NCBI RefSeq assembly: GCF_028198145.1
Contig: NZ_CP116338.1
Coordinates: 1,302,001-1,366,000, forward strand
Length of the DNA: 64,000 nt
Reading direction: 5' to 3'
Origin: Microbacterium sp. nov. GSS16
GTDB taxonomy: Bacteria > Actinomycetota > Actinomycetes > Actinomycetales > Microbacteriaceae
Within the stretch, counting starts at the first letter, position 1; each line of letters begins with the position of its first letter. Positions 48,755 through 57,719 of the stretch are shown in pieces. The position numbers and the translations under genes are program-made. The notes beneath the pieces were generated by a model. That model was not told where the DNA came from, made no database searches, and saw only the letters and a program-made list of their open reading frames with translations.

Positions 48755-50329
48755 TCAGTCGAGGCGCTGGGCGATCTCGCCCAGATCTGCGCTCGCGTAG
48801 CGGTCTTCGGAAGCCGTCGCGTCCGGACCGCCGGCCTCGAGTTCGTACAGGTCGCTCTTCTGCGGGGCGACGGCCTGCGCCTCCACGGGCTGCGTCTCGG
48901 TGAGCACGTCGTCGAGCCCCTGCAGCGCACTGAACCTGCGGGCCTGCGTGACGACGTTGCGGTCGAGTGACCCGGCGAACCTGTTGTAGGCGTCGACGGT
49001 CGAGTTGAGACTGCGCCCGAGCTTGGCCAGGTGCTGTCCGAGCGTTCCGAGGCGCTTGTGCAGCTCTTTGCCCACGGTGAAGATCTGTTGAGCCTCCTGA
49101 GCCAGCTGGTCCTGCCGCCACGCGTGTCCCACGGTGCGCAGCAGCGCGATGAGCGTCGAAGGCGTCGCGATCACGACGTTGCGCTCGAAGGCGTACTCGT
49201 AGAGCGTCGCGTCCTGATCGAGCGCCGCCGCGAGAAACGGCTCTGCGGGCACGAACATCACCACGAACTCGGGTGATCCCGCGACGACATCCCAGTACTC
49301 CTTGGCGCCGAGGTCGTCGATGTGCTTCTTCAGATGGCGCGCGTGCGCCGCCAGCCGCTGCGCGCGGACGGCCTCGTCGGTGGCCTCCATCGCCTCGAGA
49401 TACCCGCTGAACGCGACCTTCGAGTCGACGACGACGCGCTTGTCGCCGGCGAGGTGCACGACCAGGTCGGGCCGCAGCGCGCCGTCGTCGGTGCTGTGAT
49501 GCATCTGCTCGTCGAAGTCGACGTGATTGACCATGCCCGACGCCTCGACCACACGCCGCAGCTGCAGCTCGCCCCAGCGCCCGCGCACCTGGGGCGCCCG
49601 CAGGGCGTTGACGAGGTTGCGGGTCTCCGAACCGAGCGTCTCCGACGACTGGCGCATGATCTGCAGCTGCTCGGCGAGCGCCGCATGGGCCTCGAGACGC
49701 GCCTTCTCAGCGGTCGTCATCTCCGACTTCACGGTGTCGAGGGTCTTCTGGATCGGCTCGATGAGCTGCTGCACCGCATCCTGCCGCTTCTGCAGCTCGG
49801 CGGCCCCCTCGCTCTGGCTGCGCTTGAGGCGCTCTTCCGCCTGCTGCAGGAACGCCTTGGTGTTCGCCTCCAGCGCCCGCCGGCTCAGCGCATCGAACTC
49901 GTCGGCGAGGCGCTTCTGATCGGCCTTCAGCTCTTCCAGTCGCTCGGCCGCCCGCCGGCGCTCCGCCAGCACATCGGCATCGGCCTCCTCACGCACCTCG
50001 GCGAGCCGGCGCGCATGCTCCACGCGCTCGTGCTCCCGTCGCTCCTCGGCCTCGCGCCGGGCATCCGCCACCGCCCGCTCGCCCAGCTGCCGCACCTCGG
50101 CGACTCGCCGATCGGCCAGCGTCCGCTCCTCCTGTACTCGCGCGGAGTTCTCGGCGCGCAGCGCCTCGGCATCCCGTTCGAGTGCGGCCACGCGCAGCAG
50201 TGCCGCACCGGCCTCGGCCTGCCGGCCCGCATGGGCTGAGTGGACGCGCTGCGCGCCGAGCACGAAGCCGAGCGCTCCGGCGAGAGCGGCGGCGATCACC
50301 GCGATGACGACGAGAACGATGGTGTCCAT
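48755..50329 (-). CDS. rmuC: RmuC-family DNA recombination protein
   Basis: 524 residues from the ATG at 50329; earlier in-frame starts are possible. An N-terminal membrane helix (about 2-25) precedes a coiled coil rich in Arg/Glu/Ala (about 30-200) and the RmuC core: RGRWGELQLRRVVEASGM, DLVVHLAGDKRVVVDSKVAFSGYLEA, SPEFVVMFVPAEPFLAAAL, NVVIATPSTLIALLRTV. The core has a restriction-endonuclease-like fold and limits inversions at short inverted repeats in E. coli. It is a single leftward gene inside the men block. Confidence 0.93.
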   Translation of the reverse strand: MDTIVLVVIAVIAAALAGALGFVLGAQRVHSAHAGRQAEAGAALLRVAALERDAEALRAENSARVQEERTLADRRVAEVRQLGERAVADARREAEERREHERVEHARRLAEVREEADADVLAERRRAAERLEELKADQKRLADEFDALSRRALEANTKAFLQQAEERLKRSQSEGAAELQKRQDAVQQLIEPIQKTLDTVKSEMTTAEKARLEAHAALAEQLQIMRQSSETLGSETRNLVNALRAPQVRGRWGELQLRRVVEASGMVNHVDFDEQMHHSTDDGALRPDLVVHLAGDKRVVVDSKVAFSGYLEAMEATDEAVRAQRLAAHARHLKKHIDDLGAKEYWDVVAGSPEFVVMFVPAEPFLAAALDQDATLYEYAFERNVVIATPSTLIALLRTVGHAWRQDQLAQEAQQIFTVGKELHKRLGTLGQHLAKLGRSLNSTVDAYNRFAGSLDRNVVTQARRFSALQGLDDVLTETQPVEAQAVAPQKSDLYELEAGGPDATASEDRYASADLGEIAQRLD

Positions 50330-50426
50330 GTCTCCGATTGTGGATGAGGCCACCGACACTTCGACTCGCGGGCTCGCTCAGTGCGGCGCATGGCCCGCTC
50401 AGGCTCGCAGGGGGCATGATGTCTGC

Positions 50427-51281
50427 ATGGCGACGCACGCATGGACCACCGATCCGGCCGAGCTGCTCAGAGTCGGCGAGGGCTTCTCGCTCGACGCGGT
50501 CGATGCGGACGCGCACCCCGGCTTCGACGGCGACAAAGATGCCGGCACCGCCCTGCTCGAGCAGCGCGAGCGGCGTCTCGACGAGCTCCAGGAGCGGCTG
50601 TTCGCCGCCAGCCATGTGGGCGAAGGGCACGACGCGGTGCTGCTCGTGCTGCAGGCGATGGACACCGCAGGCAAGGGCGGAATCGTGCGGCACGTCGTCG
50701 GTGGCGTCGACCCGCAGGGCGTCGACTTCGCGGCGTTCAAGGCGCCCACCGAAGAAGAGCTCGCGCACGACTTCCTCTGGCGCGTCGAGAAGCGCCTGCC
50801 CGACGCCGGCATGATCGGCGTCTTCGACCGCTCGCATTACGAGGACGTGCTGATCGGCCGGGTGCGCGGCCTGGCCGACGAGGTCGAGATCGAGCGCCGG
50901 TACGGCGCGATCGTCGACTTCGAGCGCCGCATCGCGGCATCCGGAACCCGCATCGTCAAGGTCATGCTGCACATCTCACGCGACGAGCAGAAGGACCGGC
51001 TGATGGAGCGGCTGGACCGCCCCGACAAGCACTGGAAGTACAACCCCGGCGATGTCGACGAGCGGATGCTGTGGAGCGATTACATGGCCGCGTATCAGAC
51101 CGTGTTCGAGCGTACCTCGACGCCGGATGCGCCCTGGTACGTCGTGCCCGCGAACCGCAAATGGTACGCGCGCCTCGCCGTGCAGGAGCTGCTCATCGGC
51201 GCTCTGGAGGACATCGATCCGCGATGGCCGGCCGCCGACTTCGACGTCGAGGCCGAGAAGAAGCGCCTCGCTGCCAGCTGA
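50427..51281 (+). CDS. Polyphosphate kinase 2 (PPK2) family protein
   Basis: 284 residues, ATG at 50427. Walker A is MDTAGKGG at 78-85, Walker B/lid includes IGVFDRSHYEDVLIGRV, and RIVKVMLHISRDEQKDRLMERLDRPDKHWKY is the family C-terminal block. PPK2 enzymes use polyphosphate to phosphorylate nucleotides; the subclass (NDP or NMP substrate) cannot be settled by eye. Single gene, convergent with menG by 10 bases. Confidence 0.92.
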   Translation: MATHAWTTDPAELLRVGEGFSLDAVDADAHPGFDGDKDAGTALLEQRERRLDELQERLFAASHVGEGHDAVLLVLQAMDTAGKGGIVRHVVGGVDPQGVDFAAFKAPTEEELAHDFLWRVEKRLPDAGMIGVFDRSHYEDVLIGRVRGLADEVEIERRYGAIVDFERRIAASGTRIVKVMLHISRDEQKDRLMERLDRPDKHWKYNPGDVDERMLWSDYMAAYQTVFERTSTPDAPWYVVPANRKWYARLAVQELLIGALEDIDPRWPAADFDVEAEKKRLAAS

Positions 51282-51290
51282 GCGAAAAGG

Positions 51291-52004
51291 TCAGCGCCGC
51301 GGCTTGCGCGCGCGATGCAGTGCGACGATTCCGAACGAGAGGTTGCGGTACTCGACATCCGTCCAGCCCGCCTCGCGGATCCACGCGGCCAGCGTGCGCT
51401 GGTCGGGCCAGTCGCGGATCGACTCGTTCAGATAGTCGTACGCGTCGCCGTTGGTGCCGGCGAGGCGCGCGACCCGCGGCAGCACCTGTGCGTTGTAGAA
51501 GTCGTAGAACCCGCGGAAGAAGCGCCCTGGAGGCGTCGAGAACTCGTTGATCACCATGCGGCCGCCGGGCTTGGTGACCCGCAGCAGCTCGCGCAGCGCC
51601 TTCTTCGGGTCCTGCACGTTGCGCAGGCCGTACGACATGGTGACCGCGTCGAACTCGGCGTCGCCGAAAGGCAGGTCCGTGGCATCCGCCTCGACGAAGG
51701 TGATGTTGTGCAGGTGGCCGTGCCTGCGCCGCCCCTCTGCGAGCATCCCGGGGGAGAAGTCGGCGGCGACGATCTGTGCTCCGCTCGCGGCGAGGGAGGC
51801 GGAGGAGGATGCCGTGCCCGCAGCCAGATCGAGGATCCGCTCGCCGCGCTTCGGCGCGACCGCGCGCGTCGTGGCCGCGCGCCACAGCGCATCGTTGCCG
51901 AGCGTCATGACGGTGTTCGTGCGGTCATAGCCTTTCGCGACCTGGTCGAACATGCCGCTGACGCGGGAGGGGTTCTTGCCGAGATCGGCGCGGTTCGGCT
52001 GCAT
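51291..52004 (-). CDS. menG: Demethylmenaquinone methyltransferase
   Basis: 237 residues of the UbiE/MenG family. V-x-x-MFDQVAKGYDRTN at the N-terminus, the SAM motif ILDLAAGTASSSASLA, DATDLPFGDAEFDAVTMSYGLRN and GGRMVINEFSTP (all UbiE blocks) are present. It C-methylates demethylmenaquinone, the final step of menaquinone synthesis, using the product of MenA. Encoded leftward opposite to the other men genes. Confidence 0.95.
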   Translation of the reverse strand: MQPNRADLGKNPSRVSGMFDQVAKGYDRTNTVMTLGNDALWRAATTRAVAPKRGERILDLAAGTASSSASLAASGAQIVAADFSPGMLAEGRRRHGHLHNITFVEADATDLPFGDAEFDAVTMSYGLRNVQDPKKALRELLRVTKPGGRMVINEFSTPPGRFFRGFYDFYNAQVLPRVARLAGTNGDAYDYLNESIRDWPDQRTLAAWIREAGWTDVEYRNLSFGIVALHRARKPRR

Positions 52005-52123
52005 GCTTCGATCCTAGAGCGACCGGATGCCGTGCGCTCCGCCCGGACGGACGCCCGGGGCGTCCCTCGCCGCGCACGACCGACTCCGAAGGGGCCGGTG
52101 CAGCCCGGGCATAGACTCGCCGG

Positions 52124-52678
52124 GTGAATGCGACGCGCCCCGAACCGGGCACACCGATGGCCATGACCTGGCGCAAATGGGACGGCTCGCCGCACTGGAA
52201 CAACGACGTCGTCTACCTGGGCGCCGACGACTGGGGCGACTGGATCGGACAGCCGATCGGCTGGCGCAGCCACCGCCCCGGCGCGGACTTCGTCGCCGAG
52301 TCGCCGAACGTCACCCTGGTGCCCCGCGACCACACCGACTTCGCGCTCACCGTGCACCGCGGGCACCCGCGCCACATGCGGGTGTACATCGACCTCGCGT
52401 GGGACGTGCGCTGGACCCGGGATCCGCGGCTGGCCACGGCGATCGACATGGACCTCGACGTGGTGCGGCGCCTCACCGAGCAGGGCACGTACGTCGACGA
52501 CCGCGACGAGTGGGCCGAGCACAGCATCCGCTACGGCTACCCGGCCGAGGTCATGACCCACCTCGAGGCACGCGCCGTCGAACTCGAGCAGCAGGTGCGC
52601 GCCCAGCTCGCCCCGTTCGACGATGCCACCGCAGACCCGTGGCTCGACCGCCTCGTCGCGCTCGGTCTGCACCGCTGA
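52124..52678 (+). CDS. DUF402 domain protein
   Basis: 184 residues from a GTG at 52124. The FomD-like/DUF402 barrel is recognisable: MTWRKWDGSPHWNNDVVYLGADDWGDW and later MRVYIDLAWDVRWTRDPRLATAIDMDLDVVR with acidic residues that bind metal in the family (nucleotide diphosphatase-type barrel). Activity on nucleotides is likely by family; the substrate is unknown. Divergent from menG. Confidence 0.85.
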   Translation: MNATRPEPGTPMAMTWRKWDGSPHWNNDVVYLGADDWGDWIGQPIGWRSHRPGADFVAESPNVTLVPRDHTDFALTVHRGHPRHMRVYIDLAWDVRWTRDPRLATAIDMDLDVVRRLTEQGTYVDDRDEWAEHSIRYGYPAEVMTHLEARAVELEQQVRAQLAPFDDATADPWLDRLVALGLHR

Positions 52679-52721
52679 CGCCCGCCCGCGGGCATCCGAC
52701 CCGCGTCACCGCGTACGAACC

Positions 52722-52788
52722 GGGGGCCGACACGCCAGATGTCGGACCGAACCCGCGAATCGGTCCGACATCTGGAGTGTCGGCCCCC
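52722..52788. repeat. 29-bp inverted repeat hairpin
   Basis: The left arm (52722-52750, beginning GGGGGCCGACACGCC) and right arm (52760-52788) are complementary over 29 positions with one mismatch, around a 9-base loop. It lies 43 bases after the DUF402 stop and 128 bases before menF. It is much longer than an ordinary terminator stem, so it may be a REP-type or mobile palindrome that also ends transcription. Confidence 0.8.
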
Positions 52789-52795
52789 GAAGTGT

Positions 52796-52915
52796 CACGC
52801 CGCCCGCCGCCCGCCGCCCGGCGCACGCCGCCCCGCCGGCGCATGCCGCCCCGCCCGCCGCCCGCCGAGCCCCGCCGGCGCATCCCCGGCCCCGCCCGGC
52901 GGATAGGCTGTACGG
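52796..52915. other. Extreme GC low-complexity leader before menF
   Basis: Almost wholly G and C, made of CCGCCCG and CGCCGGCGCATGCC-type near-repeats up to the menF GTG at 52916. No coding sequence is supported. A promoter is hard to place here; the last bases GGATAGGCTGTACGG before the GTG hold the only AT-richer -10-like word (TAGGCT). Confidence 0.4.
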
Positions 52916-54184
52916 GTGAGCAGCATCCGCCTGGTCGCCGAGACCCGCGAGATCCCACCCGTCGGGGATCTGCTGGCACACACCTCCGCCACCCGGCCTC
53001 TGGCCTGGCTGCGTCGCGGCGAGGGGATCGTGGCCGCCGGCGACGGCGTCGCCGCGGTGATCCGCGTGCCAGCGGGCTCTGGATGCCTGCGCAGCGCCGT
53101 CATCGCCGACGCATGGCGGGAGATCACGGCCATCGCCGACATCGACGACGAGGTGGGACTCGCCGGCACCGGTCTCGTCGGCTTCGGCGCGCTGGCGTTC
53201 GACGAGGACTCGTCGTCCGACAGCGTGCTGCTCGTGCCGCAGACGGTCATCGGGCTGCGTGACGGTCGCAGCTGGATCACCCGCATCCGTCAGGCTTCCG
53301 ATGCGGACTTCGCCCCGACTCCCGAACCGGCCGCCCTCGGGCCGCACTGGGCGGGCCGCGTCGGGCCCGGCGCACAGACCCCGCAGGGGTACCAGGATGC
53401 CGTCCGCCGCGCCCTCGACGAGATCGCGGAGGGCGCGTACAGCAAGGTCGTGCTCGCCCGGGACCTGACCGGCACGGTGCCGGGCGACGCCGACCTGCGC
53501 CGCCTCGTGCGCGCACTGGCGACGGGCTACCCCGACACGTGGACCTTCGCCGTCGACGGACTCGTCGGCGCGAGCCCCGAGACACTGGTCACCGCGCATG
53601 AGCGGGTGGTCACCGCCCGTGTGCTGGCGGGAACGGCCGGGCGGGGAGCAGACCCGTCCGAGGATCACGCGGCATCCGCAGCGCTCGCCGCGAGCGGCAA
53701 AGACCTCGACGAGCACCGCTACGCCGTGCAGAGCGTCCTGACGGCACTCGCACCGCACACCAGCGCGCTCGACGCCGACACCGCTCCCTTCGTGCTCGAG
53801 CTGCCCAATCTCTTCCACCTCGCCACCGACGTGGCTGGTCGACTCACCGACGGCGCGTCATCGCTCGACCTGGTCGGGGCGATGCACCCGACCGCGGCTG
53901 TCGCCGGCGCGCCCACAGATGCCGCGATCGCCGCGATCCGACGCATCGAGCCCTTCGACAGGGGGCGCTACGCCGGGCCGGTCGGGTGGATCGACGCCGC
54001 CGGCGACGGCGAATGGGCCATCGCGCTGCGCTGTGCGCAGTTCGGCGACGCGCCGCGGGAGGCATCCGGTGCGAGACGCGTCACGGCATACGCCGGGGCG
54101 GGCATCGTCGCCGGCAGCGAGCCCGAGTCGGAGCTGCTCGAGACGCGCGTCAAATTCCGCCCTCTCGTCGACGCTCTCGCGTGA
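52916..54184 (+). CDS. menF: Isochorismate synthase
   Basis: 422 residues from a GTG at 52916. The chorismate-binding C-terminal domain shows YQDAVRRALDEIAEGAYSKVVLARDLTG, ASPETLVTAHERVVTARVLAGTAGRG, LDEHRYAVQSV, LFHLATDVAGRL and HPTAAVAGAPTDAA (HPT block), ending YAGAGIVAGSEPESELLETRVKFRPL. It isomerises chorismate to isochorismate, the first step of the menaquinone branch. Siderophore-type isochorismate synthases are similar, but the context with menD and the polyprenyl synthase favours MenF. Confidence 0.92.
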   Translation: MSSIRLVAETREIPPVGDLLAHTSATRPLAWLRRGEGIVAAGDGVAAVIRVPAGSGCLRSAVIADAWREITAIADIDDEVGLAGTGLVGFGALAFDEDSSSDSVLLVPQTVIGLRDGRSWITRIRQASDADFAPTPEPAALGPHWAGRVGPGAQTPQGYQDAVRRALDEIAEGAYSKVVLARDLTGTVPGDADLRRLVRALATGYPDTWTFAVDGLVGASPETLVTAHERVVTARVLAGTAGRGADPSEDHAASAALAASGKDLDEHRYAVQSVLTALAPHTSALDADTAPFVLELPNLFHLATDVAGRLTDGASSLDLVGAMHPTAAVAGAPTDAAIAAIRRIEPFDRGRYAGPVGWIDAAGDGEWAIALRCAQFGDAPREASGARRVTAYAGAGIVAGSEPESELLETRVKFRPLVDALA

Positions 54185-54242
54185 ACGGTTTCCGCGTGCC
54201 CGTCGTGCCGTCACCCTCCGCCGCGAAGGTAGGGTTGAGTAC

Positions 54243-55304
54243 GTGACTTCAGGCCCCGCGACCCCGGGCACGCGACTGGCGAGCCGACTCGGCTTCAGCG
54301 ACCGCATCTTCCTCGGCCCGGCCGCGCGTCGCGTCGCCTCGCGCATCGAGGCCGGACTCGACCTGGTCGAGGCGGGCATCGCCGAAGAGGTCAAGGTCGC
54401 CGACTCGATCGCGGATGCCGCCGCCCGCTACCTGTACGAGGCCGGCGGCAAGCGCATCCGGCCCGTGCTCACCCTGCTCACCGCGCAGCTCGGCGACGGC
54501 GGCACCGCAGCGGTGATCGATGTGGCCAAGGCGCTCGAGCTCACCCACCTCGGCTCGCTGTACCACGACGATGTCATGGACGGCGCCGACACCCGTCGCG
54601 GAGTGCCTGCGGCACACGCGGTGTGGGGCAACAACGTCGCCATTCTCACCGGCGACATCCTGTTCTCGCGTGCGAGCCAGATCATGTCGCGCTACGGCGA
54701 CCGCGCGATGCGCCTGCAGGCCGACACGTTCGAGCGGCTCGTGCTCGGCCAGCTTCGCGAGACCGTCGGCGCGCAGCCCGGCGATGACCCGATCGACTTC
54801 TACATCCAGGTGCTCGCCGACAAGACCGGCTCGCTGATCGCCGCAGCGACCCAGGGCGGAGCGATCTTCTCGAATGCCCCCGCCGAGTTCGAAGAGCCGC
54901 TGCGCGTCTACGGCGAGAAGGTGGGCGTGGCCTTCCAGCTGCTCGACGACGTGATCGACCTCTCGGCCGACGCTGAAGAGACCGGCAAGGTTCCGGGCAC
55001 CGATCTGCGCGCGGGAGTGCCGACGATGCCGTCGCTGCTGCTGAAGACGAGCGAGGCACCCGAAGACGTCGATCTCGCGCGGAGGATAGACGAGGGCGTC
55101 GCCCGCATCGCCGAAGGCGCCGATCCCTCGGTGCTCGACGGGCCGCTCGCCGAGCTGCGTGACAATGACGCCACCGCCCGCACCCTGACTCTCGCCCGCA
55201 CCTGGACGGCCGACGCCGTCGCCGCGCTCGCACCGCTGCCCAAGGGCACCGTGCGCGATGCGCTGACCCGGTTCGCGGAGACTCTCGCTGATCGCAGCAG
55301 CTGA
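54243..55304 (+). CDS. Trans-polyprenyl diphosphate synthase (menaquinone tail)
   Basis: 353 residues from a GTG at 54243. First Asp-rich motif D109-D110-V-M-D113 in LGSLYHDDVMDGADTRRG and second LLDDVIDLSADAEE; GGKRIRPVLTLL and KTGSLIAAATQGGA are the other conserved blocks. It is a homologue of heptaprenyl/octaprenyl synthase component II and makes the side chain for MenA. 13 bases separate it from fprA, so the two are cotranscribed. Confidence 0.93.
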   Translation: MTSGPATPGTRLASRLGFSDRIFLGPAARRVASRIEAGLDLVEAGIAEEVKVADSIADAAARYLYEAGGKRIRPVLTLLTAQLGDGGTAAVIDVAKALELTHLGSLYHDDVMDGADTRRGVPAAHAVWGNNVAILTGDILFSRASQIMSRYGDRAMRLQADTFERLVLGQLRETVGAQPGDDPIDFYIQVLADKTGSLIAAATQGGAIFSNAPAEFEEPLRVYGEKVGVAFQLLDDVIDLSADAEETGKVPGTDLRAGVPTMPSLLLKTSEAPEDVDLARRIDEGVARIAEGADPSVLDGPLAELRDNDATARTLTLARTWTADAVAALAPLPKGTVRDALTRFAETLADRSS

Positions 55305-55317
55305 CGGAAGGAACCCC

Positions 55318-56691
55318 ATGACGAAGCTCAAGCTGGCCATCGTCGGGGCGGGACCGGCAGGCATCTACGCCGCCGACCTCCTGCTCAAGGCCGAGCGCAA
55401 GTTCGATGTCTCCATCGACCTCTTCGAGCAGCTGCCCGCGCCCTACGGTCTGGTCCGCTACGGCGTGGCTCCCGACCACCCGCGCATCAAGGGCATCATC
55501 ACGGCGCTGCGCGACGTGCTCGACCGCGGTGACATCCGCCTGTTCGGCAACGTGCGCTTCGGCACCGACATCACCATCGACGACCTCAAGCGCCACTACA
55601 ACGCGGTGATCTTCGCCACCGGCGCGGTGCGCGACTCGTCGCTCGACATCCCCGGCATCGACGCCGACCACTCGTTCGGGGCGGCCGAATACGTGAGCTG
55701 GTTCGACGGGCATCCGGATGTGCCGCGCGAGTGGAGCCTGGACGCCGAGTCGGTCGGCGTGATCGGCAACGGCAACGTGGCGCTCGACGTCGCCCGCATG
55801 CTCGCCAAGCACGCCGATGACCTGCTGGTCACCGAGGTGCCCGAGAACGTCTATCAGGGCCTGAAGGCCAGCCGCATCACGGATGTGCACGTGTTCGGCC
55901 GCCGCGGCCCCGCGCAGGTGAAGTTCACCCCGCTCGAGCTGCGCGAGCTGGGCGAGCTGCGCGACGTCGACATGGTCGTGTACGACGAGGACTTCGACTA
56001 CGACGAGGCGTCGCGCCAGGCCGTCACCAGCAACAAGCAGGTGATGGTGATGGACCGCATCATGCAGTCGTGGCGCAAGCTCGACTCGGTGAACAACGCC
56101 GGCGGCACGGCATCCCGACGCCTGCACCTGCACTTCTGGGCACGCCCCGTCGAGGTGAAGAAGGATGAGAACGGCCGCGTCGCGGCGCTCGTCTACGAGC
56201 GCACCAAATCCGACGGCGCCGGGGGCGCGGTCGGCACCGGCGAGCTGCGCGAGGTGCCCATGCAGGCGCTGTACCGCGCGATCGGCTACTTCGGATCGCC
56301 GCTGCCCGGCGTGCCGTTCGACAAGAAGCACGGCGTGATCCCCAACCGCGAGGGGCAGGTGCTCGAGACGAAGTCGAACCAGCGCGTGCCCGGCATCTAC
56401 GCCACCGGCTGGATCAAGCGCGGGCCGGTCGGCCTGATCGGTCACACCAAGTCGGATGCCATGGAGACCGTGCGGCACCTGATCAACGATCAGGGTTCGT
56501 GGTGGCAGCCCGAGGACCCGTCCGAGGATGCGATCCCGGCGCTCCTCGCCGAGCGCGGCGTCGCGTGGACGGATCTCGACGGCTGGCACCGTCTGGACGC
56601 GCACGAGATCGAGCTCGGCGCGCCGCATGAGCGCGCCCGGGTCAAGCTCGTGCCGCGCGAGGAGATGGTCCGCGTATCGCGCGGGGAGTGA
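55318..56691 (+). CDS. fprA: Ferredoxin/flavodoxin-NADP+ reductase (FprA type)
   Basis: 457 residues, adrenodoxin-reductase-like. FAD motif LAIVGAGPAGIYAAD (GAGPAG at 10-15), PYGLVRYGVAPDHPRIKG, NADP motif VGVIGNGNVALDVARML and C-terminal VPGIYATGWIKRGPVGLIGHTKSDA are all typical. It transfers electrons between NADPH and ferredoxin in the cytosol. RBS GGAAGGAA precedes the ATG. Placed at the end of the polyprenyl synthase transcript. Confidence 0.95.
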   Translation: MTKLKLAIVGAGPAGIYAADLLLKAERKFDVSIDLFEQLPAPYGLVRYGVAPDHPRIKGIITALRDVLDRGDIRLFGNVRFGTDITIDDLKRHYNAVIFATGAVRDSSLDIPGIDADHSFGAAEYVSWFDGHPDVPREWSLDAESVGVIGNGNVALDVARMLAKHADDLLVTEVPENVYQGLKASRITDVHVFGRRGPAQVKFTPLELRELGELRDVDMVVYDEDFDYDEASRQAVTSNKQVMVMDRIMQSWRKLDSVNNAGGTASRRLHLHFWARPVEVKKDENGRVAALVYERTKSDGAGGAVGTGELREVPMQALYRAIGYFGSPLPGVPFDKKHGVIPNREGQVLETKSNQRVPGIYATGWIKRGPVGLIGHTKSDAMETVRHLINDQGSWWQPEDPSEDAIPALLAERGVAWTDLDGWHRLDAHEIELGAPHERARVKLVPREEMVRVSRGE

Positions 56692-56717
56692 GCTCTCGCG
56701 CCCGCTAGGTTGAGTGC

Positions 56718-57719
56718 ATGGCCGAGTGGGTTCCCGATGTCCTCGGTGAGGGCTTCCAGCAGCTCACTCTGCCGTTGGGGGAGGACGTCGAGGGCGACAT
56801 CGTCGCGACTCTCGTGCGCGCGCTGCCCGACCCCGTGCCGTGGTGGCGCCTCGGCGGCGATCGCCGCCCGCTGGCGGACGTCGACGTGCTCTACGTGCAC
56901 GGCTGGTCGGACTACTTCTTCCAGAGGCGACTGGCCCGGTTCTGGACCGATCGAGGCGCGCGGTTCTTCGCCCTCGACCTGCGCAAGTACGGCCGCAGCC
57001 TGCGACCGGGCCAGACACCCGGGTACATCACCGATCTCGCCGAGTACGATGCCGACATCGCCGCTGCGCTGGAGGCCAGGGGCGATGCCGCGGGACGGCG
57101 TCTCGTGCTGCTCGGCCATTCCACCGGCGGGCTCATCCTCAGTCTCTGGGCGTCGCGGCATCCGCGTCAGGTAGACGCGGTGATCCTCAACGCGCCCTGG
57201 CTGGAGTTCCAGCTGGGAGCGGCGCGTGCGGCGATCACGCCGATGGTCGAGCTGCAGGCGAGGCTGCGCCCGATGGAGCCGGCGCCGCAGGTCGACCTCG
57301 GCTTCTACACCCGCGCGCAGCGCGAGGTCGCCGATCCCGACGATCCGGTCGAGGTGAACCCGCTGTGGCGGCCCGAGCAGGCGATGACCGTGCACGCCGC
57401 CTGGCTGCGAGCGGTTCTCGCCGGGCACGCCGCCGTCTCGCGCGGCCTCGACATCGAGGTGCCGGTCTGCGTGCTGCTGTCGGCGCGATCGGCGCTGCCC
57501 ACTCGGTGGTCCGATGAGCTGATGTCGGCCGACAGCGTGCTGGTCGTCGACGACATCGCCCGCGCCGCGCTCAAGCTCGGTCGCTCGGTCACCGTCGAGC
57601 GGATCGACGGCGCGCTGCACGACGTCTTCCTGTCGCGCCGCGACGTGCGCACCGAGGCGTACGAGCGCCTCGACAACTGGGCGCGGGGGTGGGCGCACAC
57701 CCACGCCTCCGTCAGATGA
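56718..57719 (+). CDS. Alpha/beta hydrolase
   Basis: 333 residues. VLYVHGWSDYFFQ (oxyanion strand), nucleophile S135 in VLLGHSTGGLILSLW, and a late His in IDGALHDVFLSRR identify a serine hydrolase of the lysophospholipase-like group. No signal peptide. Substrate unknown. Its last 8 bases overlap the end of the convergent GntR gene. Confidence 0.88.
   Translation: MAEWVPDVLGEGFQQLTLPLGEDVEGDIVATLVRALPDPVPWWRLGGDRRPLADVDVLYVHGWSDYFFQRRLARFWTDRGARFFALDLRKYGRSLRPGQTPGYITDLAEYDADIAAALEARGDAAGRRLVLLGHSTGGLILSLWASRHPRQVDAVILNAPWLEFQLGAARAAITPMVELQARLRPMEPAPQVDLGFYTRAQREVADPDDPVEVNPLWRPEQAMTVHAAWLRAVLAGHAAVSRGLDIEVPVCVLLSARSALPTRWSDELMSADSVLVVDDIARAALKLGRSVTVERIDGALHDVFLSRRDVRTEAYERLDNWARGWAHTHASVR

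Noticed and set aside
52796..52915. Pro/Arg-rich coding sequence before menF
   Set aside because: The region is almost pure G/C and open in several frames, giving only Pro/Arg/Ala runs; there is no start with a ribosome binding site.
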